Shown: positions 54,677-64,000, counted from the stretch's first letter. The stretch is 64,000 nucleotides of DNA from Erythrobacter sp. SG61-1L (GCF_001305965.1 NZ_JXQC01000003.1:3000861-3064860), one strand, 5' to 3'. Made by a program: numbers and translations. Notes: generated by a model not told the origin, from the letters alone.

Positions 54677-57600
54677 TCAATCCTGCAACCCGTTTGAAAG
54701 CCCGAACTCAACTGAAGCCTCAACGCTCCTGAGGCTGTTCGGCGTTGGCCAGGACGGTGTTTTCCAGCCGGAGGCGGCCGCGATCTCCGCAGCTTTCTCC
54801 GCCGACATCAGAAGACTCTCGTCCAGCCTGTTGTCATCCCAGTACCGCGCAAGCGGTACCCGCCGCGCCCAGTCATCGAGCATCTTCTCCAGTTCGGCAC
54901 GGGCAGCCGCAGCTTCGTCGGGATCGATACGTTCGGCTCGGGCTACAATATCACCGACGAGCTTTTCGAGTTCCTCGCGGTAATCTTCGGGATCGCCCGG
55001 CGAATTTTTGAGGCCTGCGACAAGGTGGCGTGCCAGTGCCACGAGTGGAGCATGGAGCGCTCTGTCCCTTGCCCGGGGGGCGAAGGGAGTGACGCTCGTT
55101 GCCTCGACATCGCGGTAAAGTGTCTGGTGCCATGTCCGGAAGGTTTCGTAATGGCTGCGGTCGCGCGCCTTGTTCGCATTGAAGATAGTCACAACAAGCC
55201 CGGGCACTGCACCACGACCAACCCGGCTTGTTGCCTGAATATATTCTGCAATTCCCTTGGGCTGGCCATTGACCACCATGAGGCCCAGCCGCTCGACATC
55301 GATGCCCACCGAAATCATGTTCGACGCTAGGACAACGTCAACGGCGTCCGGATCTCCTGCCTTCCTCTCCAGCCTGGCGAGGATCGACGGAATGTCAGAA
55401 GAGTCCACGCGGCTTGTGAGTTCGGTCACGTCCACGGTGTCCCTGATGCTTTCGCCATTCCTGCGCCCGGCGTACTGACCCGCGGTCTTGATGACGTCGT
55501 CCTGCATCAGAACCAGTGCACCACCAAGCTCGCGAAGCGAATTGAAGTAGGTGACAAGGGTCCAGTAACGATCCCGGTCTGCTTCGTCGATTTCGTGTCC
55601 GGCTGCAGACTGGAGCAGCGATGCGTTCACCGCCTGAAGGGTGAACTTTGCCGACCGTCCTGCCGTCGTGATGCCCACATAGAGGCGGCTTGGGCGGACC
55701 TCAGGATCGGCAGCGACAGCGAACCCGGAATCCCGATGGTCCAGACCAGCGGGAGGAAACTGGAAAGTGTCACGGTCGAAAAGCGCACGGATCTGGCTGT
55801 CCGCCCTGCGGATCGTCGCGGTTGAGCCGATGATCTTGGGCCTGATCCCGTTGCGCGAACAGAGCTTGTCGATTGCCACTTCATAGAGCCCGGCCATTGT
55901 GCCGAGCGGTCCGGAAATGAGGTGAAGCTCATCCTGAATAACGAGTTCCGGTGCTGCGAAATCTGTCTCCAGGCCGAACAGTCGGGCCGTCTCGGGTTTT
56001 CTTACGATCTGCGCAAACTTGTCGCCCGTCCCGATAAGCAGCGAGGGCAGCTCACGGTAGACGTCTTCATCGACTGTCCAGACTGGCAGATGACCGGCCA
56101 TTCGGGAAAGGGAGCATCCGCTGGTGCAGATGGCGTGGATCTCGTCGAGGTCCGCCGGCTTTTCCCACTTGAGTGGGGAACGGCAGCACGGACATTTCGT
56201 CAATTGCGCGGGAGTACTTGCACTTTTCTGCCGCAGGGCATCGGCTGCAGCGGCTACAGTGTTCGGCGTGGAATCACCGCCCACCCAGAGGCCAAGCGAA
56301 ATGGGGCGGGACGATGCAAGGACAGTCGGCACACCGGTGCCTTCACCGCCTGACCTGATCAGTTCACAGGCGCAAATCATTGCGGCAGCGCGCTCGTATT
56401 GCTGTATCGTGAGCAGGCGCAAGGTATAGCGCATGAGGACGGCAACTCCGCCGCCGCCATCTCCCCTGTTCCTGAGGCGTCGCCAGAATACCAGAAAAGC
56501 GGTGAGAAGCAGGTAGGCTTCAGTCTTGCCGCCGCCGGTAGGAAACCACAGCAAGTCCATCGTGCCACGGTCATCGGCCTCGCCTTCAACGCTCGAACGA
56601 ACGGCGAGCAGGAAGAAGGCGAGCTGAAACGGGCGCCAGACCAGATCTGCTGATCCCGACCAGCTGCGCTGCAGGAGCATCGCACGATTTGCCAAACGGA
56701 ACGCCATGCGTGCGTCGGCATCCGTGGCGAGCAAGGCGATACCGCCCCTGATGCGGGCGAGTGCAACCCGGCAGGTTTCAAGATGAAGGCATGCCTGTTC
56801 CTGCAAATTTCCGGGTAGACCCGGAACCCGTTCATTCTGCCGGGCAATCCAGGTTTCATAAGCGGCTGCGACACGTTCGAGGCCGCCAGTTAGACTGCCG
56901 TCTTCTGCCTCACACAACCAACGGGCAGAAAATGGTGAACTCTGAGGGACAGAACCGAGCGCCCGAAATGCATCGTCGCCTTCCGCACTCGTCGCATCGA
57001 CAAATGCCGCAGGGAGCCAGCTTGTCCGGACTGATGCAACCTTACCATCGTGCATTGCCCAGGTAGCAGACGACAGATGTCCTACCGCGTAAGAGTGAGC
57101 GTCCCGGTAAATGAGCGCAGCCGAGCGCGAGTCTGAATCGGTTCCACTGACGACATCCGGTCGCGCCACCAGGAATGTGCCGGGGCATGGCGTAATCCTG
57201 AGATCGGTCTGGAAGTATGAGTGTTCCTCGAGCTCCCGTCGCGAAGCATTCGGTGGAAGGACATTTTCATTGGAAAGGACAGCAGTCACAAGGTGGTTTT
57301 CACCCCAGCGTACGGTGCGGACGTGCAGACGCAGGCCGGGAAGACCGAACGAGGACAGATCGACAGGCTCCATGTAGCCGTATTCGAGGATAAGTTCCCT
57401 GACCCAGACTACATGACCGGTCCTGTTCCAGCGGAGAGGTGTGCGCTTTCCGCCTTCTGGTGCGGGTTCTCCGCCAGAAGCGAGGTAGGTTCCGCAACGG
57501 ATCCTTACATCAACTGCCGGAACCTCACCTTCTCCGGTACCGACCGCGAAGGAAATGCCGCAGGTCGACGGACGCATTGAGTTTGCCATCGAGACAGATT

Positions 57601-57802
57601 CGTTTCCGGATCCAGCTTCGACAAATGGACCTTCTTCGTCAGCATCCTCGTCTTCTTCGCCCCCTGGAGCCTGCCTTGGCGGAAAGAGAATCCCTGTAAG
57701 ATAAACGTCCCCCGGCCTGTCATCGATCACTTCCGATACACCTCGCGGACCGACAATATCTCTGGAAAGCCGCCTGGTGATCGTGCTTCGGACGTGTTTC
57801 AT
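54677..57802 (-). CDS. drmA: DISARM helicase DrmA
   Basis: The protein has 1041 residues. The N-terminal 400 residues are the DrmA-specific part (DIVGPRGVSEVIDDRPGDVY). The SF2 helicase has Walker A FPTGGGKTEAY near 422, motif II QDELHLISGPLG near 622, and motif VI QATSRVGRG near 860, preceded by SNMISVGIDVERLG. Cysteines (CPCCRSPLKW) form a small zinc element inserted near 545. Its stop overlaps the drmB region and it lies 15 bases behind the UvrD-like gene. Confidence 0.92.
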   Translation of the reverse strand: MKHVRSTITRRLSRDIVGPRGVSEVIDDRPGDVYLTGILFPPRQAPGGEEDEDADEEGPFVEAGSGNESVSMANSMRPSTCGISFAVGTGEGEVPAVDVRIRCGTYLASGGEPAPEGGKRTPLRWNRTGHVVWVRELILEYGYMEPVDLSSFGLPGLRLHVRTVRWGENHLVTAVLSNENVLPPNASRRELEEHSYFQTDLRITPCPGTFLVARPDVVSGTDSDSRSAALIYRDAHSYAVGHLSSATWAMHDGKVASVRTSWLPAAFVDATSAEGDDAFRALGSVPQSSPFSARWLCEAEDGSLTGGLERVAAAYETWIARQNERVPGLPGNLQEQACLHLETCRVALARIRGGIALLATDADARMAFRLANRAMLLQRSWSGSADLVWRPFQLAFFLLAVRSSVEGEADDRGTMDLLWFPTGGGKTEAYLLLTAFLVFWRRLRNRGDGGGGVAVLMRYTLRLLTIQQYERAAAMICACELIRSGGEGTGVPTVLASSRPISLGLWVGGDSTPNTVAAAADALRQKSASTPAQLTKCPCCRSPLKWEKPADLDEIHAICTSGCSLSRMAGHLPVWTVDEDVYRELPSLLIGTGDKFAQIVRKPETARLFGLETDFAAPELVIQDELHLISGPLGTMAGLYEVAIDKLCSRNGIRPKIIGSTATIRRADSQIRALFDRDTFQFPPAGLDHRDSGFAVAADPEVRPSRLYVGITTAGRSAKFTLQAVNASLLQSAAGHEIDEADRDRYWTLVTYFNSLRELGGALVLMQDDVIKTAGQYAGRRNGESIRDTVDVTELTSRVDSSDIPSILARLERKAGDPDAVDVVLASNMISVGIDVERLGLMVVNGQPKGIAEYIQATSRVGRGAVPGLVVTIFNANKARDRSHYETFRTWHQTLYRDVEATSVTPFAPRARDRALHAPLVALARHLVAGLKNSPGDPEDYREELEKLVGDIVARAERIDPDEAAAARAELEKMLDDWARRVPLARYWDDNRLDESLLMSAEKAAEIAAASGWKTPSWPTPNSLRSVEASVEFGLSNGLQD

Positions 57803-57817
57803 GATCAGTTTCCGGAT

Positions 57818-60583
57818 TCAGGCTTTAGGGGAAAAATGGACCAGAGGCGTCCCGGTCACGACCGGGGCCAGCCCGATGCGCGGCTGGCCGTCGGTCTCGG
57901 ACGATGAGGCCATAGTGGTAACGCCAAGGAGCCAGATACCGCCGAAGACGGCTGGTGGCGGACTGCGAGTCCCGCAGACGTGCTCGCCGATGGACCAGAG
58001 GTCGTTGCCAAACTGCCTGGAAAGCCAGCCAACTGTACCACCTCTTCCCCCGGGCTCGTCCAGTTCAAGCCGGCATCGGTCTCCGTCACGGACTGCCCGT
58101 AAGGGCCTGGGGCGGAGTGCATGGCGCCACAGCCGTTCCCGGGCTTCCGCGAGAAGCGGCTCGCCACCCCAGGCAGCAGGATCATTCTGGAATTCGATAT
58201 CGATATCTCCGGGAATGCCCGTCTGGACCAGCGCATCCGGTCGTCCATGACGCGTGAACGGGCGCCATCGTCGGCCGCGGCTCCCCTGAAGCGGGCGAAG
58301 AATGGACGTGCTTGAACCAATCTTCAGCTTCCTGCGTGCCCGCGACGCTCCCACAAACAGAATTCTCGCTTCCTCCATCCAGTTGGTGTCCGGACGTTCT
58401 GGCCACCTCGGGAGCATGAGATGTACCGTATCCGCCTCGCGGCCCTTAGCTGCGTGGATTGTGGAGAGAAGCGGTCCTGTCCTGTATCCGAGGTCGGTTC
58501 TGACAATTTCAGTCGGAGGATTCGGCGACGAAACCAGCTTGGCCAACCGGTGAAGATCGACGCCGGCCCCATTCGATGGAGCATGCCGCCTGAAAATGCT
58601 CCACGCCTCCTCGAAAGGCACCGGCGGTGGGGGGGAGAGTTGCCCGAATAAGTCTGCCACCTGTCGGGCATCAACAACCTCGCCCTCGATTCCTCCCAGC
58701 ACAGCGCCAATCCATGGTTCAACGATGCCTGCTCCACCAGCGAGCCGAACGCGGAACCGGCGGCCTTCGCGCAACATCGAGTTTGTTGCCGCAAGTACTT
58801 CTGCCCTCGATCGGAAGAGCATGAATGTCCGGCCGTCCGCCGGGTTTGTCTCCTGGTTCGAGGCGGCCGGCACCTTGCCGGATGCCGAGTCCTCTATCAG
58901 TTCACGAACTGTTCGATACACTTCTGATGGTTCCTGGGAAGGCGCACCCAGCACCGGGCGTGCAGCCGCAATCATCTTTTTCAGTGAGGCAGATTGCGTG
59001 CGGTAGTCATTACGGAGATGTACGGTTCTAAAGCCTGACCTTGGCTCACCGAGTTCTTCAGCGAAAGCTCGGGAATCGGCGTTCGTGAATCCGTAGATCG
59101 CCTGCGCCGAGTCAAGGAACACAGTTACACCGCACTGGTGCGCCAGTGTACGAATCAGGGCGATCACAAGCTTCTTCCGGTCGCCGGTCAGATCCTGCGC
59201 TTCATCGACTGTAAGGTGCTCGATCCGGCTGAGGAAGCTGACAATATCCCTTTCACCCTTCTCGATGCAGCTGACAACGAAGCGAACGGCCTCGTCATGG
59301 CCTGAAATACTGTCGGGGCGGTCTTCGGCCGCCAGTAGCAGGCGCCAGACGAAGGCATCGAGTGTCAATATTGTGATGTCGGATGCAAAATCGGGTTCGT
59401 CCAGAAGACTTCCGATCCGTTCCCGGATTTCGGTAACTGCAGCCCTCGTAAAACTCAGAAGTACTATTCGCGTGGGCGCCACGCCATCGTTGACCAGCTG
59501 GCTGACACGTCGGCAGGCGGTCCAAGTCTTCCCGCTGCCTGGAGCTGCCTCGACAAGAAGCCGCGCAGAGACAGGCGCAAGTATGACCCTGTCCTGATCG
59601 GGGTCAGCGCCCCCATCTGCCTGCACGTCATCGAGGCCGAGCCAGCCGAGCAGGAATTCTTGGGCCGCAGCAGGGACGTCCCAGCGCCTGAACGTATCGT
59701 CCTCGGGAATCGCAAGAATGCCGAGCGCCCGCAGGATCTGGTCAGGAATTGCGAGATGTTCAGGCCACTCCGAAAAGGCGACAATTCCTCGCATGCCGAG
59801 ATAGAGCCAGCCGGCCTGACCCGGGTGATCGAGGAGGCAAGTTGCAGCAGTTCCCTCTTCACGGGGAAGCCCGAGTGCCCAGTTGCCCTGACCGTCAGTC
59901 ATCAGGCACAGGTCGCTGCCGGATAAGGAGGCGACCCTCTCCCACTTTCCCGGCAACTGCTCAGAATTTTGGCGCGTAGCGACATCTCGCAATCTCAGCG
60001 CAACTCCACGCAAGTCAGGCGTGTCGGCCGGGTCAAGTTCCGGAAAGCTTTCGGCGATCTTGGGATATCCCAGGTAATCTACGAGTGGTATTGAGCCGGC
60101 CTCTGCCGGCACCCTTCTGCAAAGCGGGACGGACTTCTCCGCCTGATCCGCCTGACCGATCCCTGTCGCACCGATCAACGCATCGCTGTCATTGTCGACG
60201 CTGATACGCGTACCGGCCGAACTGAAAATCAGCGATCCGCTCGACGTATCGAGAGCATTGATATCTCCGGTGGCCAGAAGAACCTTGATGACACGTTCAA
60301 CCCTGCCGTGGCTGAGCTCCCGGGAATAACCGGCGCCTGTGCACAGCTGAGTCGAGCGTTCGATCAGTTCATCCCGCGGGATTGCACCGCACAGGGCGAC
60401 CGTATCCCGGATCCAGTCTGCGATTGCTGACCGCGCCGGACCGCCAGCACTTTCCGCCGGAAGCTTCAGGGCGAGGGCTAAATCTTCCTTTCCGACGACT
60501 TCAAGTGCCAATTGTCTGTCCCCGGACCAACTCCCGCATGCTGTCTTGCATTGATCGGGCCCCTCGTCCAGACTTGTATTCAC
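57818..60583 (-). CDS. UvrD-like SF1 helicase with long unknown N-terminal region
   Basis: The protein has 921 residues if the GTG at 60583 is used; the ribosome-binding site is weak, so a later start is possible. Residues 1-340 match nothing I recognise. The helicase begins near 345 (EAAPGSGKTWTACRRV), has VDEAQDL near 458, and the UvrD motif TIHAAKGREADTVHL near 709 and ILFVGASRARRKL. The C-terminal 160 residues are Arg/Trp-rich. As first gene of a four-gene run with drmA, drmB and the NERD helicase, it belongs to the same locus. DISARM is not known to carry it. Confidence 0.85.
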   Translation of the reverse strand: MNTSLDEGPDQCKTACGSWSGDRQLALEVVGKEDLALALKLPAESAGGPARSAIADWIRDTVALCGAIPRDELIERSTQLCTGAGYSRELSHGRVERVIKVLLATGDINALDTSSGSLIFSSAGTRISVDNDSDALIGATGIGQADQAEKSVPLCRRVPAEAGSIPLVDYLGYPKIAESFPELDPADTPDLRGVALRLRDVATRQNSEQLPGKWERVASLSGSDLCLMTDGQGNWALGLPREEGTAATCLLDHPGQAGWLYLGMRGIVAFSEWPEHLAIPDQILRALGILAIPEDDTFRRWDVPAAAQEFLLGWLGLDDVQADGGADPDQDRVILAPVSARLLVEAAPGSGKTWTACRRVSQLVNDGVAPTRIVLLSFTRAAVTEIRERIGSLLDEPDFASDITILTLDAFVWRLLLAAEDRPDSISGHDEAVRFVVSCIEKGERDIVSFLSRIEHLTVDEAQDLTGDRKKLVIALIRTLAHQCGVTVFLDSAQAIYGFTNADSRAFAEELGEPRSGFRTVHLRNDYRTQSASLKKMIAAARPVLGAPSQEPSEVYRTVRELIEDSASGKVPAASNQETNPADGRTFMLFRSRAEVLAATNSMLREGRRFRVRLAGGAGIVEPWIGAVLGGIEGEVVDARQVADLFGQLSPPPPVPFEEAWSIFRRHAPSNGAGVDLHRLAKLVSSPNPPTEIVRTDLGYRTGPLLSTIHAAKGREADTVHLMLPRWPERPDTNWMEEARILFVGASRARRKLKIGSSTSILRPLQGSRGRRWRPFTRHGRPDALVQTGIPGDIDIEFQNDPAAWGGEPLLAEARERLWRHALRPRPLRAVRDGDRCRLELDEPGGRGGTVGWLSRQFGNDLWSIGEHVCGTRSPPPAVFGGIWLLGVTTMASSSETDGQPRIGLAPVVTGTPLVHFSPKA

Positions 60584-60645
60584 GAACTAGCTGTATAGTC
60601 TGCTTAATTTACAGTATTGTAGCCGATTTGGACGGCTTGGGGTTC

Positions 60646-63600
60646 ATGAGTGGAATGGACTACGTATCGCTCCTGAGAAACTGGCACTCCAAGCTTGAGG
60701 ACGTATTTACAAACCTTGGAAATGCGCGTGCAGGTTTTCCCGTCTTTGCGCTTGAACATGGTCTGGATCGCAACGAGCTGGCGACCTTGTTTGATCACGT
60801 GGGTAGTGAAATACGGCGAGCCGGTATTGACGGCAGATGGAACTGCTATTCTCTCCCGGCGATCGTCGCAGCGACAGAAGTGGGCTACGAATACCGCGGA
60901 ACCGGCACCGACTACTGGCCGCTCCTCGAGGAACGGCTGGGAGCTGGCATTTCCAGTTCCGGACGGGAAACGCTAGGTGACCTCTTCAGGAACGCTCATC
61001 GGCGACTGGGGTTGAAGAAGCCGGTTGACAGCGCATGGACCCGGACATTTCGGCACATTGCGTGGCCCATCGCGAATGCTGTTGCTCCTCGCGAGATCCA
61101 GCGTCCCCTTGCCGCGGCCTTGCGACAGGTTGTCAGGTTTGCGCCAGCGGGCCGTCGGGACTCGGATTTCGCAGAGGACCTTCGGTACATTGCCCGCGGC
61201 TCTGCTTCCAGCCGCTTCCGGGAGTGGGCAGAAGACCAGGAGATTACCCGGACCCTGATCCATCACCTACTGGAACTTCCCGATCCGGACAGTCGATTGG
61301 CAGCGGCAACCGTCGCGCGTCTTGTCGGGGATCTGGAGGCGGATGCAGAGGCGCGAAGTTCGGTCCGCAGCGCCATATCAATTCACCGCCAGCGGCGCAG
61401 GGCAACCCGCACAGTAAGCGGGCCTCATGGAATCGCAACATTTGCCCTTCGTCCGGAGGATGAGGGAGCATACGCACTGTTTCTGCGTTTCCCGACAATT
61501 CAGCAGCCATTTCGCAATCAGATCGAAACCGCTCTTGCCAATCACCCCGGGGGACTCTTCCTCTGGGGCTGCGTTGGTCCCGTTTCAGCTGACCTTGTCC
61601 TCTCTGGCCTTTATGTCCGCATCGAGAGCAAAGCATTCGCTGATGCCCTGATCGAAGGGCATGCGTTTCTTGGAATCTCGGGGGATGATGAACCTGATCC
61701 TCTGACTGATCTGTCGCCAAATCAGGCACTTCCGATGGTCTTTCGCAGGGTGCCGTCGGGTAATACTCTCGCCCAGATAGACGAAACCCGCATTTTGCCG
61801 GATGACCGGCTCGTTATCCTGACAGACCGAACGCCCCCGCTAGGCGACGGGCTCGTCGAGAAAGCGCCTGTCTGCGGATTTTCCTGCATTGAGGTCGATC
61901 TCCGCGCAAATGCTGCGAGGTCCTTTGCCGAGAGGCTCGGTATCCGGGTTCCGGGACGGCCGGTCGCAGAGTTTGTTGGCGGAGTTTTTTTGGCAGAGGG
62001 CTGGCGGGGGCCAATCTATGCGGCGGGCTTTCCACTGATTCTGAAACCCGCCGGAGCCGGGGAATCGACCGTGTCGGTCAGTGTGAGCAAGGAAGACCCC
62101 GTTCAGGTCGGCCCGGGCGAAGCCGTGCTGCTCGACCTGATGGAGGGCGAGCATGCGATCCGACTCGTTGCAGGGTCACAAACGTCTGACGCATTGATAA
62201 CCATTCTTGACGCCGAGCCTTTACCGGCAGCCTTTGACGCCAGACCAGAACCAGCCGAACCGACCCTCGATGACCTGCTCGCCGGTCGGCTGGTGGTGAG
62301 AATTTTTGCCCCCGAGAGCGTTGTTGGCGTATCGGCTACCCTGTCCCTTTTGGCTGATGGGTATGTACTCGCCCATTCTCATGCCGTGATTCCGGATTTG
62401 CCGTGTGTTCTGCATGGCGCACACCACCTTATTTCGGCACTGGCCGAACAGGTATCCGGGCTAGACCTGCCACGAGACAGGCAGTTCCGGTTGCAGCTGA
62501 AGCTGGGTCAATATTGGTCGAGGAGCTGGGTGGCCGGCTGGTCTCCCCGAAGCTGTGAATGGCTTGCAGACGACGGAACTTGGCGGGCATTTGCAGATGA
62601 CGCTCCTCTTCAGATCTTTCCTGTCCCGTTCGAACATCCCTTGGCGAATCCAGATTCTTGCGAGGAATTCGAATCAGGGAAAGGGTTTAGTCTCCTGGTT
62701 CCCTTCGCAGACGCGACCGAACTAACCGCTGACGGTCGTATAGTTGGTCCCTCCAGACTTGATCTGGCCCAGATCCACTGCGACATTCCTTTCGCACTCC
62801 CGCGATTTGTTCAGGCAAACCAGGAAGGGGTGGGACTGGCACGCCTGCTCGACCGCTACGTCGGTTGGACCGTGGCAATGACGGACAATTCAATAACAGC
62901 AGCGGCAGGAAGAATTGCCGCCTCAGGGATCGAGACGGCTTTGGTGCGCATGCTCTGTGGAGAGCGATGGAGTCGCGAGGAGGCGCGAACGGAATTCCTT
63001 CCCGGAAGCCGCTTTCGAGGGCTTGCCCGGACCGCCTGGGACAAGGGTCTTGCGAAAGGAGATGACCTCCCTGCCCTCAGGAACGAACAGATTCCGGGAC
63101 TTATCAATCTGCTTGCTGACGAAATCGAGTCTTGCTGGAAGACGGAATGGAACCGTCCCGGGGACATTGTGTCCGATGACTTCGCCGAGCACATGGATAC
63201 GGCAGTCATCAATGCATATGAAGCATTCGGAGCAGGCTTGCCTGAATCAGAACGAGAGCAATTCGAGGACGTTGATACCTGGAGGGAGCCCGAGGCCTGG
63301 TTAAGGGCTCTCGAGAAGGTGCAGGAAATGCAGGTCGGCACCAGTCTTGCCCGGATGATCCTGCCCGCGCGACGTGCCTCCCGGCTCCAGGCGGCGGACT
63401 ATTACAGATTCGCTCCGGATGAAGTCGTCCGATTGCTCGACGAGTGCCACGCAGACCTGCAGAGCCGAAACACGCCGCGATGGCTTTCGCGCGAACATCT
63501 GCAACTCGCCTTTTGGCTCTGGACCGCTCCAGCCCAGGTTGTGTCAACAAAGGGTTGGAGGCAGGCGCTTGTACGGCTGGTAGACGACCGCCCGACATCG

Positions 63601-63666
63601 CGGGCTGTCCGTTACGCCGCATTGCGTTTCCGGGCCTCGCGCGGCGTCAATGTGGCCGGCCAGTAG
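60646..63666 (+). CDS. large protein of unknown function beside the DISARM-like genes
   Basis: The protein has 1006 residues from the ATG at 60646; the longer frame from 60382 overlaps the divergent helicase and is rejected. There is no signal peptide or membrane segment. N-terminal part (1-220): helical with GYEYRGTGTDYWPLLEERLG and WPIANAVAPREIQRPLAAALR. Middle (about 470-560): beta-rich, Ig-like in rhythm (STVSVSVSKEDPVQVGPGEAVLLDLMEGEHAIRLV). C-terminal 250 residues: helical with many Arg/Trp. No ATPase or nuclease motif is visible. It is coupled to the SNF2 gene (3-base gap). Confidence 0.65.
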   Translation: MSGMDYVSLLRNWHSKLEDVFTNLGNARAGFPVFALEHGLDRNELATLFDHVGSEIRRAGIDGRWNCYSLPAIVAATEVGYEYRGTGTDYWPLLEERLGAGISSSGRETLGDLFRNAHRRLGLKKPVDSAWTRTFRHIAWPIANAVAPREIQRPLAAALRQVVRFAPAGRRDSDFAEDLRYIARGSASSRFREWAEDQEITRTLIHHLLELPDPDSRLAAATVARLVGDLEADAEARSSVRSAISIHRQRRRATRTVSGPHGIATFALRPEDEGAYALFLRFPTIQQPFRNQIETALANHPGGLFLWGCVGPVSADLVLSGLYVRIESKAFADALIEGHAFLGISGDDEPDPLTDLSPNQALPMVFRRVPSGNTLAQIDETRILPDDRLVILTDRTPPLGDGLVEKAPVCGFSCIEVDLRANAARSFAERLGIRVPGRPVAEFVGGVFLAEGWRGPIYAAGFPLILKPAGAGESTVSVSVSKEDPVQVGPGEAVLLDLMEGEHAIRLVAGSQTSDALITILDAEPLPAAFDARPEPAEPTLDDLLAGRLVVRIFAPESVVGVSATLSLLADGYVLAHSHAVIPDLPCVLHGAHHLISALAEQVSGLDLPRDRQFRLQLKLGQYWSRSWVAGWSPRSCEWLADDGTWRAFADDAPLQIFPVPFEHPLANPDSCEEFESGKGFSLLVPFADATELTADGRIVGPSRLDLAQIHCDIPFALPRFVQANQEGVGLARLLDRYVGWTVAMTDNSITAAAGRIAASGIETALVRMLCGERWSREEARTEFLPGSRFRGLARTAWDKGLAKGDDLPALRNEQIPGLINLLADEIESCWKTEWNRPGDIVSDDFAEHMDTAVINAYEAFGAGLPESEREQFEDVDTWREPEAWLRALEKVQEMQVGTSLARMILPARRASRLQAADYYRFAPDEVVRLLDECHADLQSRNTPRWLSREHLQLAFWLWTAPAQVVSTKGWRQALVRLVDDRPTSRAVRYAALRFRASRGVNVAGQ

Positions 63667-63669
63667 ACG

Positions 63670-64000
63670 ATGCTTGACGATCCGTATCTTTGTCTGACGA
63701 TCGGCATTCAGGCGCTGCGCCGAAAGGCGGAGGCGCTTGGACCAGCCATGGGTGGTGCTCTCGGCGTAGCTGCCGAACCCTATCCGCATCAGCTGGCGAC
63801 CGTGCGACGCATCCTTTCGGATACTTCCATTCGGCACCTTGTCAGCGACGAAGTTGGGCTGGGAAAGACTGTTCAGGCCCTGATGATCCTGAATGCCTTG
63901 CGCTACCAGAACCCGGACCACAAGGCCGTGGTAGTCGTTCCTGATCGCCTTGTCCGACAATGGCTCGATGAGTGTTGGACCAGGGCGCATATCGAGGCAA
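63670..64000 (+). CDS. SNF2-family helicase, DrmD-like, cut by window end
   Basis: The first 110 residues are visible and the rest lies outside the window. The Q-motif-like PYPHQLATVRRIL and Walker A DEVGLGKTVQALMIL are those of SNF2/RapA enzymes, followed by VVPDRLVRQWLDE. DISARM class 1 uses such an enzyme (DrmD). Here it follows the unknown 1006-residue gene with 3 bases between. The name drmD is a context inference. Confidence 0.75.
   Translation, partial: MLDDPYLCLTIGIQALRRKAEALGPAMGGALGVAAEPYPHQLATVRRILSDTSIRHLVSDEVGLGKTVQALMILNALRYQNPDHKAVVVVPDRLVRQWLDECWTRAHIEA

Noticed and set aside
50511-64000. Calling the locus a complete class 1 DISARM
   Set aside because: No methylase and no phospholipase D (DrmC) gene is visible, and the SNF2 gene is only partly in the window.
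57818-64000. A Dpd (7-deazaguanine DNA modification) cluster
   Set aside because: SNF2-like and other helicases occur there too, but no dpdA-type transglycosylase or preQ0 pathway gene is present, while drmA/drmB are clear.
1-64000. CRISPR arrays
   Set aside because: No regularly spaced short repeats were seen; the only repeats are REP elements and the 83-bp pair.

Overview
The window looks like a chromosome segment from a high-GC alphaproteobacterium of the Sphingomonadales (Sphingomonadaceae or Erythrobacteraceae). Pointers are the gene content and style: a 55-residue L33, an ArfB/RluA/aminotransferase/fused PabB-PabC chain, a DUF853 HerA-like ATPase, several secreted or periplasmic peptidases, short REP-type palindromes of the GTCATCCCGG kind, and TonB-dependent uptake. 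This is inference from the proteins; no 16S rRNA or other decisive marker is present.

Region 1 (1-37.2 kb) is ordinary backbone. It holds a MaoC/FAS1-like dehydratase (cut by the window edge), two small lipoproteins, an SPFH / ribbon-helix-helix / membrane-protein operon with an AT-rich palindrome in front, a secreted beta-helix protein, ribA-xth, lolA with a possible structured RNA and a strong terminator behind it, rpmG, and the overlapping run arfB-rluA-aminotransferase-pabBC. Next come the HerA-like ATPase, an M1 aminopeptidase, an OmpR-type two-component pair, an EF-hand protein, a cupin, divergent M24 and S9 peptidases, a thioesterase, a membrane diguanylate cyclase, an SGNH hydrolase, a SulP transporter with an XRE regulator, and a complete drug-type ABC exporter. 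The exporter has an outer-membrane factor, two permeases, a double ATPase and an HlyD adaptor, headed by a TetR/CecR-like repressor with a clear 14-bp palindromic operator. It resembles the cecR-ybhGFSR locus.

Region 2 (37.2-50.4 kb) is an accessory island. It begins with a nested inverted repeat, then an AT-hook protein, a ParB-domain DNA methyltransferase and a DUF5681 protein. Next is a two-component system divergent from a TonB receptor with a Fur-box-like site, a layout known from pfeRS-pfeA. This iron-type module sits between two 83-bp direct repeats next to a truncated IS6 transposase. A small HTH protein, a large serine recombinase and two ParB/RepB-like proteins follow; the last three are translationally coupled. 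Gene debris lies at 49.1-50.4 kb.

Region 3 (50.5-64 kb, running off the window) is an anti-phage-type locus built on DISARM core genes: drmA and drmB, with a UvrD-like helicase upstream and a NERD-domain SF1 helicase plus a small nuclease-like protein downstream. Divergent from it is a 1006-residue protein I cannot name, followed by a SNF2 helicase (DrmD-like) cut by the window end. No DISARM methyltransferase and no DrmC phospholipase D are visible inside the window. The gene set therefore looks like a DISARM-related variant with extra helicases and a large unknown protein, and it is the best candidate for an undescribed system here.
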